Positions 1 to 8,294 are shown, counted from the first letter of the stretch. The stretch is DNA of 41,823 nt from Bacteroidales bacterium (GCA_017614795.1 JAGABD010000085.1:1-41823); one strand, 5' to 3'. The notes: generated from the letters alone by a model not told the origin. Program-made: numbers and translations.

Positions 1-982
1 CCTGATTCCTCACAAGGCCTGGGTCTGGAGCCTGCCCATCTTCATCGTTGCGGCAGTTACGCTCCTCATCCTGCTCATTCTCGCCTGGCGAGGCGGACGC
101 ACATATTGCAACACCGTCTGCCCCGTAGGCACCACGCTCGGCCTTCTCTCGCGCTTCGCGATGTTCCGCCCTCAGATCGATGACGCCAAGTGCAAAAATT
201 GCCACATCTGCGAGAACAACTGCAAGGCATCCTGCATCAATATCGACACACATAGCATCGACCACAGCCGTTGCGTAGCCTGTTTCGACTGCCTCGGCGA
301 CTGCAAATTCGACGCGTTGCATTACAAGTTTGCCTGGAAGTCGGTTTCCGAAGGGGAACCTTCTCCCGCCGCCCCTGGAAGAAGAGCCTTTTTGGCGAGC
401 CTGGCGATGCTGTTGCCGGTGATAGCGCTGAGGGGACAGAAGAAAACGGACGGAGGTTTGGCGAATGTGCTGCCTAAAAAGACGATAAAGAGGACAGTGC
501 CAATTACGCCTCCGGGTACCAAGAGCGTCAAGGACTTCTATTCGAAATGCACCGCCTGCCAGCTCTGCATAGCCCACTGCCCCAACAAGGTGCTGAGGCC
601 GTCGTCCTCGCCGGAGCGTTTCATGCAGCCTGAGATGGGATTCGAGAACGGGTGGTGCCGTCCCGAATGCACCAATTGCTCGGAATACTGCCCTACCGGC
701 GCGATCGAGCTCATCAGCAAGGAAGAAAAGACCCAATACCATATCGGCACGGCGAGCGTCGACCGCGAGCTGTGCATCGCCGAAAAAGGCACCCAGTGCG
801 GCAACTGCGCGCAGAAATGCCCCGCAGGGGCCATCTCCATGGTTCCCGGGCCTGCCGGCACCCGCGTTCCTGCCGTGAACGAATCGCTTTGCATCGGCTG
901 CGGCGCTTGCGAATTCCTCTGCCCTGCGAGACCCATCAGCGCCATTACGGTGAACGGACGCCTCGAACATCTTAAATCCTAG
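1..982 (+). CDS. Membrane-anchored polyferredoxin, NapH/NapG-like (5' end outside window)
   Basis: The reading frame is open from base 2, so the start lies to the left of the window. The visible part begins with a hydrophobic helix (about residues 10-28 of the fragment), then a short CNTVCP motif typical of NapH-type membrane ferredoxins. Several cysteine clusters follow: CKNCHICENNC, CVACFDCLGDC, CTACQLCIAHC, CRPECTNCSEYC, CGNCAQKC and CIGCGACEFLC, enough for about five or six [4Fe-4S] clusters. Between the second and third clusters sits a GRRAFLASLAML stretch resembling a Tat signal or a second membrane segment, as if a NapH-like and a NapG-like protein were fused. Known relatives pass electrons across the inner membrane. 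The stop is 4 bases before the exported Fe-S aldo/keto reductase, which is a likely electron partner (inference). The natural redox partners cannot be named. Confidence 0.85.
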   Translation, partial: LIPHKAWVWSLPIFIVAAVTLLILLILAWRGGRTYCNTVCPVGTTLGLLSRFAMFRPQIDDAKCKNCHICENNCKASCINIDTHSIDHSRCVACFDCLGDCKFDALHYKFAWKSVSEGEPSPAAPGRRAFLASLAMLLPVIALRGQKKTDGGLANVLPKKTIKRTVPITPPGTKSVKDFYSKCTACQLCIAHCPNKVLRPSSSPERFMQPEMGFENGWCRPECTNCSEYCPTGAIELISKEEKTQYHIGTASVDRELCIAEKGTQCGNCAQKCPAGAISMVPGPAGTRVPAVNESLCIGCGACEFLCPARPISAITVNGRLEHLKS

Positions 983-986
983 CGCC

Positions 987-2333
987 ATGGACCGGAGAGA
1001 CTTCCTCAAAATCACAGGCGCCGCTGGCATAGGCGCCGTCGCGGCGAGCTGTTTGCCGGGCAAAGGCAAAAAAGCCGCCGCTCCCCTGCCGGAGGGCGAA
1101 ATGGAATACCGCATCAACCCCGCCAACGGCGACCGCGTGTCGCTGCTGGGCTTCGGATGCATGCGCTGGCCGATGGTGGACAAGGACGGGCAGAAGGTCA
1201 TCGACCAGAAGGCAGTGAACGAGATGGTCGACTATGCCATCGCCCACGGAGTCAATTACTTCGACACGTCTCCCGCCTACCTGCAAGGTCTGTCTGAAAG
1301 GGCCGCAGGAGAGGCTCTGGCAAGATATCCGCGCGAATCCTACTATATCGCCACCAAGCTCTCCAACTTCCGCGAAATGGATCCGGAGAACTCCATAAAG
1401 ATGTACCGCGACTCCTTCGAGGAGATGCATACGGACTATTTCGACTACTACCTGCTGCACGCCATCGGGCGCGGCGGAATGGACGCGTTCCGCAAAAGGT
1501 ACGTGGACAACGGGATGATAGATTTCCTTCTGGCTGAAAAGGCCGCGGGACGCATCCGCAACCTCGGGTTCTCCTTCCACGGCAAGAAGCAGGCCTTCGA
1601 CGACTTCATGCATCTGCACGACACCGGCGAAATCCACTGGGACTTCTGCCAGATAGAGATGAACTACATCGACTGGAGGCACGCCGACGGCATTTGGAAC
1701 GAAAACGCCGAGTATCTGTACGCCGAACTGGACAAGCGAGGCATCCCCGTCATCATAATGGAGCCCCTTCTGGGCGGAAGGCTCGCCAACGTGCCCTCCG
1801 ACATCGCCGAGCAGCTGAAGGCCCGCGAACCCGACTGGTCCATCGCCTCCTGGGCATTCCGCTTCTGCGGAAGCTATCCCCGCGTGCTCTGCACCCTCAG
1901 CGGAATGCAATCGATGGATCCGCTGATCGACAACCTGCGCACCTTCTGCAACTTCAAGCCTTTCACCGAAGATGAACTGGAGTTCATGCACGAGATGGGA
2001 GACCAGATGATGAAGTATCCCACCATCAACTGCACCGGCTGCCAATACTGCATGCCCTGCCCCTGGGGAATCGACATCCCCGGCATTTTCCGGCACTACA
2101 ACGACAGCATCACCGAGAACACATTCCCCCGCAACCGCGAGCAGAAGGACTATCTCAAACTCAAGAAGGCATATCTGGCAAGCTACGACAAGGCCATCCC
2201 CACGGTGCGCCAAGCCGACCATTGCATAAGTTGCGGGCACTGCTTGCCGCAATGCCCGCAAAGCATAAATATTCCGATGCAACTCTCACGCATCAATCGA
2301 TACGTAGAGAGCCTTAAACAGGATACCCTTTAG
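987..2333 (+). CDS. Tat-exported aldo/keto reductase with two C-terminal [4Fe-4S] motifs
   Basis: The 448-residue product starts with a twin-arginine signal (RRDFLK at residues 3-8, then a hydrophobic stretch ending near Cys22). Residues about 40-330 form an aldo/keto reductase barrel. The catalytic tetrad can be seen as D93 and Y98 (FDTSPAY), K124 (IATKLSN) and H159 (YLLHA). The tail carries two ferredoxin-like sets, C349/C352/C355/C358 and C413/C416/C419/C423. This architecture is common in Bacteroidota and is usually annotated only as aldo/keto reductase; the substrate is unknown. Pairing with the polyferredoxin just upstream suggests that electrons arrive through Fe-S centres (inference). 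The stop codon overlaps the stop region of the convergent transporter gene. Confidence 0.88.
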   Translation: MDRRDFLKITGAAGIGAVAASCLPGKGKKAAAPLPEGEMEYRINPANGDRVSLLGFGCMRWPMVDKDGQKVIDQKAVNEMVDYAIAHGVNYFDTSPAYLQGLSERAAGEALARYPRESYYIATKLSNFREMDPENSIKMYRDSFEEMHTDYFDYYLLHAIGRGGMDAFRKRYVDNGMIDFLLAEKAAGRIRNLGFSFHGKKQAFDDFMHLHDTGEIHWDFCQIEMNYIDWRHADGIWNENAEYLYAELDKRGIPVIIMEPLLGGRLANVPSDIAEQLKAREPDWSIASWAFRFCGSYPRVLCTLSGMQSMDPLIDNLRTFCNFKPFTEDELEFMHEMGDQMMKYPTINCTGCQYCMPCPWGIDIPGIFRHYNDSITENTFPRNREQKDYLKLKKAYLASYDKAIPTVRQADHCISCGHCLPQCPQSINIPMQLSRINRYVESLKQDTL

Positions 2334-3718
2334 ATAACCTGCTGCTTGCGGCGCCAGTTGAGCACCGGGAGCAGGAAGGATATGCAGGCGGCTCCAAGCC
2401 AGAACCAGCTTGCATAGGTGAAGTCGTGCACCTGCGCGCCGTTCACCTCGATAATGTTCTTGTCGAGGATGAGACCGGTCACCACGTTCTGCAGACCGGC
2501 CGCTGCGTAAGATGCCATACCCACGATACCGAGGGCCGCGCCGGTAGCCTGACGGGGCACGAGATCCACCGCCATAAGGCCTCCGAGGAAGGAGATGAGC
2601 ACTCCGATGGCGACTCCGAAGAGCACCATAGCCACCACGTTGACCCACTTGGAAGGACCTCCGAAGAGGAAGATGGCGAGAGCGATGGCCTCGAGGATAC
2701 CTGCCACGAAGGCGGGATACTTCCTGTCGCCCTTGAACACCGCGTCGGACAGCCAGCCGGACACCACGGTACCGATGATACCGAAGATGGGATTGATGCC
2801 GATGATGGTCGCTGCGCCCGCGAGGTCATATCCCTTCGTCTCCTGCAGGAAGATGGTTCCCCACTCGTTGATGGCGTAGCGGCTCATATACATAAAGGCG
2901 CTGGCGAGCGCGAGAATCCACACGCCGGGGTTGCGGATGACCGCAGCCTGAAGGCGGCGGGTTTCGGCACGCTTCTGCTCGGCGGTAAGTTCCACCTTCT
3001 CCCCTCCTTCTCCGGACAGCACCTCGATCGAAGGAAGACCTTTGCTCTCGGGATTGTCGTGGAGGAAGAACATGATGATGAGGATGCCCAGCACGCCGGC
3101 AAGCGCAGCTCCGAAGAAGCCCCATTTCCATCCGAAAGTGGCCACCAGCATACCCACGAACACGAAGGAGAGGCCTTCGCCGATGTTATGGGAAGAGCTG
3201 AAGAAGCCGTAATAGGTGCCGCGTATGCGAAGCGGGTACCAGCGGGAAAGAGCGATGATTGCCGGAGGGGCGCCCATACTCTGCGACCAGCCGTTCACCG
3301 CCCAGCAGATGGCGAAGACGATGAAGAGGGCGCCCGTTGCAATAGCTCCCTTGAGGGCTGCCACGCCGAGAATTCCCATAGTGAAGTTCATAAGCACCGA
3401 CACTACGAGGCCCGAAGCCATAAAGCGCTTGATGTTGGAACTGTCGGCGAGGAAGCCGTTCACCAGCTTGCCAAGTGCGTAGGCCCAGTAGAGGCACGCT
3501 CCGATGATACCGAGCTGGGTGGCGTTGAGAAGGCCCGCATCGATGAGGGGCTGCTTCATAACGCCCATCGAAAGGCGGCAGACATAATACAGAGCGTAGC
3601 CGAATGTACCCGCAAGGAAGGCCTGGAAACGCAGGCGCCTGTAGGTCTTGTCGACCTTTTCCGCCGGCACTTTATACTCGGCGGGTCCGCTCATTTTGAA
3701 ATAGTCAAGAACACTCAT
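2330..3718 (-). CDS. Organophosphate:phosphate antiporter family MFS transporter (GlpT/UhpT-like)
   Basis: A 462-residue major facilitator protein with 12 predicted membrane segments, placed by sequence in the OPA family (GlpT, UhpT, UhpC). The two arginines that bind phosphate in GlpT have clear counterparts: R48 in YALYYVCRLS and R280 in MYMSRYAINEW. The GlpT substrate-site histidine also matches H177 in SSHNIGEG. Family members exchange inorganic phosphate for glycerol-3-phosphate or hexose-6-phosphate at the inner membrane. It is the last gene of the SGNH, phosphoesterase and EEP operon, 6 bases after the EEP gene, which supports uptake of a phosphorylated breakdown product (inference). 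The sequence alone does not say which organophosphate it carries. A sensory UhpC-like role is less likely, because no two-component genes are nearby. Confidence 0.88.
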   Translation of the reverse strand: MSVLDYFKMSGPAEYKVPAEKVDKTYRRLRFQAFLAGTFGYALYYVCRLSMGVMKQPLIDAGLLNATQLGIIGACLYWAYALGKLVNGFLADSSNIKRFMASGLVVSVLMNFTMGILGVAALKGAIATGALFIVFAICWAVNGWSQSMGAPPAIIALSRWYPLRIRGTYYGFFSSSHNIGEGLSFVFVGMLVATFGWKWGFFGAALAGVLGILIIMFFLHDNPESKGLPSIEVLSGEGGEKVELTAEQKRAETRRLQAAVIRNPGVWILALASAFMYMSRYAINEWGTIFLQETKGYDLAGAATIIGINPIFGIIGTVVSGWLSDAVFKGDRKYPAFVAGILEAIALAIFLFGGPSKWVNVVAMVLFGVAIGVLISFLGGLMAVDLVPRQATGAALGIVGMASYAAAGLQNVVTGLILDKNIIEVNGAQVHDFTYASWFWLGAACISFLLPVLNWRRKQQVI

Positions 3719-3724
3719 TTTATA

Positions 3725-4543
3725 CTAGTATTTTAATGTTGTCACTATCGGATAATGGTCGGAGATGAAGGGTTTGCCGTCGTATTCCTTCGTCACCACG
3801 GCGAAGTCGTCGGCGCCCTTGAATCCGCTGAAATAGATGTAGTCGATTGTCTTCTCGGGGCCGCGGAAGCCGTTGAAGGACGGGGTGTCGTCACTGTGCT
3901 TCGCGCATACGCGGGCGCTCAGCAGGAGGCTGTCGACATCCACCAGGCAGCTGTCGCCGGGCTCCACGTTGAAGTCTCCCATCAGGATGAGGGGCACGTC
4001 CGGATTCATCTCCCTGATCTTGTTCACCACCATCGCCAGACCGTTGCGGCGGGCATTCACCCCCTTATGGTCGAGATGGGTGTTCACGAGATAGAAAGGC
4101 TTGCGGTACTTGAGGTCCTTCAGCAGAACCCAGGTCGCGGTGCGGGGATATTTCGCGTCCCAGCCGGTTGAAGGCACGTCGGGAGTCTCGCTGAGCCACC
4201 AGGTGCCGTAGGCCATAAGGGCGAGGCGCTTCGTGTTGTAGAAAACGTCCATCCGCTCTCCCTCGACTCCGTCATTGCGTCCGATGCCGTAGCATTTGTA
4301 CTCAGGGCATTTCTCAAGAATGTAGGCCTCCTGGTCGGGAAGGGCCTCCTGCACTCCGAACACGTCGGGTTTCACGTCGCGAAGCATCGCCGGAGTGGCG
4401 CTGCGCCGCATTTCCCAGGCGTTGTCGCCATCCTGCGCGCTGGAATTGCGCACATTGTAGGACATCACCACTATGCTGCCCGCATCGCTGCAACCCGCCA
4501 GCAAGAGGACCGTAAATAAAAGCGCTGTAAATAATCTTCTCAT
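3725..4543 (-). CDS. Endonuclease/exonuclease/phosphatase (EEP) family lipoprotein
   Basis: A 272-residue protein with a lipoprotein signal (LLLAGC, Cys18), so it is probably anchored in the outer membrane. The EEP fold motifs are all present: N30 in MSYNVRN, E66 in GVQEAL, H156 in NTHLDHKG, D190 and N192 in MGDFNV, D234 in IDYIY, and D262/H263 in SDHYP. EEP enzymes are Mg-dependent phosphodiesterases or phosphatases that include nucleases, sphingomyelinases and inositol phosphatases. A secreted lipoprotein next to an organophosphate transporter fits a phosphodiesterase that releases a small phosphate ester (inference). It lies 3 bases after the phosphoesterase stop and 6 before the transporter start, so it is co-transcribed. 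A nuclease role for DNA or RNA scavenging is the main alternative. Confidence 0.87.
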   Translation of the reverse strand: MRRLFTALLFTVLLLAGCSDAGSIVVMSYNVRNSSAQDGDNAWEMRRSATPAMLRDVKPDVFGVQEALPDQEAYILEKCPEYKCYGIGRNDGVEGERMDVFYNTKRLALMAYGTWWLSETPDVPSTGWDAKYPRTATWVLLKDLKYRKPFYLVNTHLDHKGVNARRNGLAMVVNKIREMNPDVPLILMGDFNVEPGDSCLVDVDSLLLSARVCAKHSDDTPSFNGFRGPEKTIDYIYFSGFKGADDFAVVTKEYDGKPFISDHYPIVTTLKY

Positions 4544-4546
4544 ATC

Positions 4547-6988
4547 TTACCAGCTGATGGTTCTTGTATAAGTGGTTCCGAAGCGGTCCGTCACGCTCAC
4601 GGTGCCGTTGCCATGAGTTGCATCGCAAGGTACGCGGAACATTGTCTGAGGCGAATCCAGGGTGATCTTGTAACTGTCGCTTGCCGCCAGAGTCGGAACC
4701 TCCCTCTTGTAATAATCCTGGAACTCATAACAGGCGAGATCGTAACGCTCCCCTTCCGTGATGCGGGTCATATCCTGTGCCGCGCCTCCGTTCAGCGAGA
4801 AGGTCGGAGAGCCCCATGCACTGTCCCAGAGGAACACATTGGCATATACGTAATTGTTGCCGTAAGCCTGCGGAGGATATGCGTGAATCTGGTAGCTGTC
4901 GTCCAGAGGCTCGCCGCTGTCGCGCATTATCGCAACGCCGGAAGCATTGTAATCCCAATCGCGCCAGATATAATCCGGCTCGCCGTTTACGCCGACGAAA
5001 TGCGTGACATTCTGGTATTTGAGAGGATGGAAACGCCAGGAATCGATTTCGCCGCCACGCACCTCGACAATCGTGTAACCACGGGGCGTGCCGTTGCTAA
5101 GATATTCATTGGTCCACAACTCACCGCAGGAACGCGCAAGGATATGAACCTCCATACCCTTTCGGAAACCCGATTCGTAAATGTAGTTGAAAGTACTGTG
5201 AGCATGGCCTGCCCAGTCGTGCACCTTATCGTAAGTGCTGAAGAGGCGCTGATACTCGGCTCCGTGGAGCGTGTTCTCGTTGGAACCGCGTTCTCCCCCG
5301 CTTTCCACCTTGAACATAGTGGAATGCGCGCAGATCATTATGGTCGTACTCTTGGGCACAAATGCGAGATCGCGCTGCAGCCAGGTCCAGGTGCGGTCTT
5401 TCAGGCCGTAGTTATAAGAAGCCAGTCTCCCGTCAGCCTTATACATTTGGATGTTGTCCAGCATCACGAAATGCATACTGCCCAAGTTGAATGAATAGTT
5501 GCGGGGGCCGAAATACGATTCGAAAGGCGCCGCTCCGGCATCATCGTCAGCTGCGGAAGTATCGTAATCGTGATTGCCGATAATATTGTAGGTAGGATAG
5601 CCGAGATTCGGGAGTTTCTGGAGTGCGTAGGTTTCCAGATTACCCATATTCTCGTGGACGATATCTCCGAGGCAGATGCCTATGACCTGTCTTCCGCTGA
5701 TTCCGGCCGCAGTTTCTTGCAGGTCGCGGTAGAGGTCGCGGCATACGTCGAGCCCCTGATAGGCGAACTTGTCCCATTCAGCGGAGCGGGAACGTGGCTG
5801 GAGGTCGGCCGTGAAGAATATGGTGAAATTGTCCTTGTCATTCATTGGCTCCAGTTCGAAATCTCCGAAATCGTATATCCCTCCCTGGGGCGTGATGTCG
5901 TCGAATCTCTTATAAAACCTTGGTTTGCCGCCATCGAGCTGAGGCAGATAGCCTGCAGGGGTGCTGATTTGCACATACTTGGCTGACGAGAGTTCGCTTT
6001 CCAGATAGAAACTGCCGTCGGAGCAGGTAAGCACGCACTTTTCGCCGTCCGAAACCACCACTCCTTCGAGCCCTTTTCCTTCGCTGTCCACAACCCGGCC
6101 CTTCACATTGAATCCGTCAGGAGGAAGCACCTCCTCTTCGATGTCGTCGATGCCGAATTCGGTACCGTATGGGAACGGCACGAATGTGACGGGCGGCATA
6201 CTGACAAGTTTGCTCGCAGCCAGCACCACCTCTCCGGACTTGCGCTTCGTCATAGTACGGCCCGCATCGTCCTTGAACGCCACGGTGAAGCCGTTGGAAT
6301 ACGTTCCGGCAGGCGCCACAAGATAAAGCTCGAGCGAGGTAGCCGTCGAAAGAGCCTGGCCCACATTGAGCGTAAGCAGGCTTCCGTCGCCGGCAGGAGA
6401 TATGGTTTTATTCTCGTAATCTATCGTGAAGTCGCCGCAGACCTGTTCGTCCGCATTGCCCTTGAAGGTAACGGTCGCAAGGCTTCCCGCCTCTACCTCC
6501 GAATCCTTCTTTATGCTAAAGTGAAGTATCGCGCAGAGATGCGAAAGCGACACCGAACCGCCCTCGCCCGAAACATATCCCGCCATCGGCTCGACATCGG
6601 TCGCAAAACCACCAGCCGCATAGCTTTGTTCCGAAGGAAGGGTTATGGTGGTCGCGTTCTTGTAGAACGAAGCCGGATAGAGCAGACGGAACGGATGGTT
6701 CAGCACTCCGTTGAACGTGAAGGTAGCCGAGCCTGTCTGCTCCGGCAGCCCGGAAAGAGCTTCCGAGGCGATTCCGTTGAGCGCGAGCCTGTCGCCGTTG
6801 CTCCAGTAGACCTTGCGCCTGCCCTGCGCGTCAGCGGCGCCCATATAGGTCCTGGTCGCCTGTTCGAGCGAGACGCTCAGGAGCGTGGTCTCTTGCTGCG
6901 CGCCTACGGGTTCCCTCTCGCACCCGGCTATAGGAAGAAGGCAGAGGGCGGCAATCGCCGCGAAGATATATCTGAATGCTTTGAACAT
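4547..6988 (-). CDS. Calcineurin-like phosphoesterase lipoprotein with N-terminal fimbrillin-like domain
   Basis: An 813-residue lipoprotein (lipobox PIAGC, Cys23). Residues about 45-275 form a fimbrillin-like domain whose RKVYWSNGD and LLYPAS stretches are nearly identical to those of the GLUG lipoprotein at 8352-11648. Residues about 293-380 match the MetallophosN beta-sandwich (GRVVDSEGKGLEGVVVSDG). The catalytic calcineurin fold spans about 388-600: D395 with Q397 (ADLQPR), D442 (GDIVHEN), N472/H473 (GNHDYD), H555 (CAHSTMF) and H595/H597 (GHAHS). A MetallophosC-like domain ends in a DRFGTTYTRTISW motif. The first metal motif is DxQ rather than the common DxH, as in the CPPED1-type branch. 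The start codon overlaps the SGNH stop by one base (TAATG). The activity is a phosphomonoester or diester hydrolase; the substrate is unknown. Confidence 0.87.
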   Translation of the reverse strand: MFKAFRYIFAAIAALCLLPIAGCEREPVGAQQETTLLSVSLEQATRTYMGAADAQGRRKVYWSNGDRLALNGIASEALSGLPEQTGSATFTFNGVLNHPFRLLYPASFYKNATTITLPSEQSYAAGGFATDVEPMAGYVSGEGGSVSLSHLCAILHFSIKKDSEVEAGSLATVTFKGNADEQVCGDFTIDYENKTISPAGDGSLLTLNVGQALSTATSLELYLVAPAGTYSNGFTVAFKDDAGRTMTKRKSGEVVLAASKLVSMPPVTFVPFPYGTEFGIDDIEEEVLPPDGFNVKGRVVDSEGKGLEGVVVSDGEKCVLTCSDGSFYLESELSSAKYVQISTPAGYLPQLDGGKPRFYKRFDDITPQGGIYDFGDFELEPMNDKDNFTIFFTADLQPRSRSAEWDKFAYQGLDVCRDLYRDLQETAAGISGRQVIGICLGDIVHENMGNLETYALQKLPNLGYPTYNIIGNHDYDTSAADDDAGAAPFESYFGPRNYSFNLGSMHFVMLDNIQMYKADGRLASYNYGLKDRTWTWLQRDLAFVPKSTTIMICAHSTMFKVESGGERGSNENTLHGAEYQRLFSTYDKVHDWAGHAHSTFNYIYESGFRKGMEVHILARSCGELWTNEYLSNGTPRGYTIVEVRGGEIDSWRFHPLKYQNVTHFVGVNGEPDYIWRDWDYNASGVAIMRDSGEPLDDSYQIHAYPPQAYGNNYVYANVFLWDSAWGSPTFSLNGGAAQDMTRITEGERYDLACYEFQDYYKREVPTLAASDSYKITLDSPQTMFRVPCDATHGNGTVSVTDRFGTTYTRTISW

Positions 6989-7710
6989 TATTGTTTCGCC
7001 TTGGCCTTATCCTTTTCTATAGCTTCCAGAAGCAGGGCTTCCATCACCTTGTAGCCCGGGAGGGCCGGATGCACCGCATCGCCCTGGTACTTCTTGTCGA
7101 GGCCACCATCGTCGTCCTTGAGTGCGGTGAAGTAGTCTATCAGGGTTATGTCGTTCGCTATTGCGTAAGCGGTAATCATAGTGTTCAGGCTGTCGATGCT
7201 CGGGCGCGGGTCGGGGAATCCTTTGCGCCAGCCGAATTCCTTCGCAGGGGTGGTGGTGCAGACGATGGGCTTGATGCCGTTGTACTTTGCGAGTTCCACC
7301 ATCGAAACTATGTTCTTGAAGACGTTCACCACCTTGATGCGGCCGTTGTTGCAGGCGATGTCGTTGATGCCCGCCAGAATATGTACGTACTCGGGTTTCA
7401 GGTCGATGACGTCGGCGCGGAAGCGCACGAGCATTTCGGCCGAGGTCTGGCCGCTGATTCCCCTGCCGAGGATGTTGTGCTCATCCAGCCAGGGAGTGTC
7501 GAACTTGGCCCAGTTCTGGGTGATGGAGTCGCCCATCAGCACCGCCACTGGCCTGGTCTTCACCCGGGCGTTCTTTTCGGCATACCTCCTGAAGTTGGCC
7601 CAGTCCTTCTCCAGCGGATCGACATTCTTCTGCGCCACGGCTGTCCCCTGCAGGCAAAGCGCCGCCAGAACCGTCGCAACCGCCATCTTCCAAATGGAAA
7701 AACCTTTCAT
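6988..7710 (-). CDS. Secreted SGNH/GDSL-family hydrolase
   Basis: A 240-residue protein with a Sec signal peptide (hydrophobic residues about 8-22, cleavage near AVAQ). All four SGNH blocks are visible: S62 in MGDSITQNW, G87 in GRGISGQTS, N116 in AGINDIA, and D211/H214 in GDAVHP. SGNH enzymes hydrolyse ester bonds, for example acetyl groups on glycans, acyl lipids or lysophospholipids. It is the first gene of the operon that continues with the phosphoesterase, EEP and OPA transporter genes, so it probably removes an acyl or acetyl group from the same substrate (inference). The lysine-rich tail (EKDKAKAK) is ordinary for the family. Confidence 0.88.
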   Translation of the reverse strand: MKGFSIWKMAVATVLAALCLQGTAVAQKNVDPLEKDWANFRRYAEKNARVKTRPVAVLMGDSITQNWAKFDTPWLDEHNILGRGISGQTSAEMLVRFRADVIDLKPEYVHILAGINDIACNNGRIKVVNVFKNIVSMVELAKYNGIKPIVCTTTPAKEFGWRKGFPDPRPSIDSLNTMITAYAIANDITLIDYFTALKDDDGGLDKKYQGDAVHPALPGYKVMEALLLEAIEKDKAKAKQ

Positions 7711-7724
7711 TTCAGCGTTATTAA

Positions 7725-7742
7725 TTACAAAATGTAAATATA
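7725..7742 (-). promoter_or_regulatory. Possible -7 box and overlapping palindrome upstream of the SGNH operon
   Basis: On the minus strand TATATTTA (7735-7742) is one base from the Bacteroidota -7 consensus TAnnTTTG, and lies about 25 bases before the SGNH start codon. It overlaps a perfect palindrome TTACA-AAA-TGTAA at 7725-7737. No clear -33 TTTG is seen at the expected distance. The palindrome could be an operator, but the region is AT-rich and chance is possible. Confidence 0.35.
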
Positions 7743-7779
7743 ACGATTTTTTCTATTAATCCCCGCCGCTAAACGCAAA

Positions 7780-7805
7780 GATAGCCGCCATTACTGACGG
7801 CTATC
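7780..7805 (-). terminator. Hairpin, probable terminator of the small basic-protein transcript
   Basis: Perfect 8-bp arms GATAGCCG and CGGCTATC with a 10-base loop. On the minus strand the stem is followed by TTTGCGTTT, a weak U-tract. It lies about 70 bases past the stop of the 46-residue ORF. The bases between hold two more short stems (ATGGC/GCCAT and GCCGC/GCGGC), so the 3' end of this transcript looks structured. Confidence 0.5.
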
Positions 7806-7876
7806 CGCAACTGAGGTGGGATGAAGTCAGCCGCACGAAGCGGCGTAAGAATGGCGCTCAAGCCATCATCGCAGCC

Positions 7877-8017
7877 CTAACGGCGGCGATAGTAGGAGCG
7901 CACCCTTTCGAGACGGCCGTTCCGGTATCGGACGTAAGCCCGAACCTTCGCGAGCCGTTGTCGACGACTGTACCCTAGGCGCAGTGTCAACTGGACGCTG
8001 ATTATTCCTTTTATCAT
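7877..8017 (-). CDS. Small, very basic hypothetical protein (46 residues)
   Basis: ATG at 8015-8017, TAG at 7877-7879. The product starts MIKGIISVQLTLRL and is extremely arginine-rich in its second half. That half holds an imperfect internal repeat, VRAYVRYRNGR then VRSYYRRR. I do not recognise a named family, although short bacterial ORFs with VR-(A/S/G)-(Y/H)-x-R repeats are familiar to me. Support for reality: a near-consensus promoter lies upstream (8160-8190), a terminator-like hairpin lies downstream, and AT-rich sequence precedes the start as is usual in this phylum. The opposite strand is also open here but has no ATG start. It could be a nucleic-acid-binding peptide or a misread structured RNA; no function is claimed. 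Confidence 0.5.
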   Translation of the reverse strand: MIKGIISVQLTLRLGYSRRQRLAKVRAYVRYRNGRLERVRSYYRRR

Positions 8018-8153
8018 TAACTGTTCTTTTATTACTCGGAAGGAATTTCGGGGTGTTGAGAAGCACCACTCTCAGTTGTAAAGCAAAAATGGTATCCTGT
8101 TAGGGCAGGATACCATTTTGAGTAATAAATGTCCCGAAGGACTACAGCAAATG
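8018..8153 (-). other. Structured 5' leader of the small basic-protein gene
   Basis: From the predicted start near 8153 the RNA would first form a GTCC-TTCG-GGAC stem-loop (8131-8142, a UUCG tetraloop). A 34-base perfect hairpin (8086-8119) follows, and then about 65 unstructured bases before the ORF. A 14-codon ORF (8072-8116, MVSCPNRIPFLLYN) starts inside the large hairpin, so its translation would open the stem. The layout resembles an attenuated leader or a free-standing small RNA of roughly 70 bases; this is inference. Confidence 0.4.
8085..8119 (-). terminator. Perfect 14-bp hairpin with U-tract: terminator or attenuator
   Basis: Arms at 8086-8099 and 8106-8119 pair perfectly over 14 bp around a 6-base loop (CCCTAA on the minus strand). 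Five T follow on the minus strand, four of them inside the stem. It lies between the promoter at 8160-8190 and the 46-residue ORF, so it would stop transcription before the ORF unless relieved. It is not the main terminator of the GLUG gene, which has its own at 8295-8325. Confidence 0.6.
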
Positions 8154-8159
8154 ATGTTG

Positions 8160-8190
8160 CAAATGTACTAAACAATTTGCAAACCACAAA
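8160..8190 (-). promoter_or_regulatory. Near-consensus Bacteroidota promoter (TTTG-N19-TACATTTG)
   Basis: On the minus strand the -33 element TTTG (8187-8190) is exactly 19 bases from the -7 element TACATTTG (8160-8167). This fits the known Bacteroides consensus TTTG-N19-21-TAnnTTTG. Transcription would begin near 8153 and run left into the hairpins and the small basic ORF. It is the best promoter match in the window. The stretch 8191-8293 between it and the next terminator is AT-rich and I see no feature in it. Confidence 0.65.
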
Positions 8191-8294
8191 GGGTATCCGG
8201 GTGCAAGTATAGCATTTTAGCATATTGAAAACAGGAAAAGTAAGTTTTAACACGAAACTTTTTATGTTTTCGTATGTTTTAAGATTTATTTTAT

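Noticed and set aside
972..2282. 436-codon minus-strand frame opposite the aldo/keto reductase
   Set aside because: The plus strand encodes an intact catalytic tetrad and Fe-S motifs; the minus frame has no family features.
7760..7978. Plus-strand open stretch of about 70 codons in the same region
   Set aside because: It lacks an ATG, and its coding-like look is explained by the basic ORF on the other strand.
7866..8069. 67-codon minus frame starting with GTG in the intergenic region
   Set aside because: It overlaps the 46-residue ORF in another frame, has no ATG, and its composition does not look like a protein. The ATG-started basic ORF is better supported.
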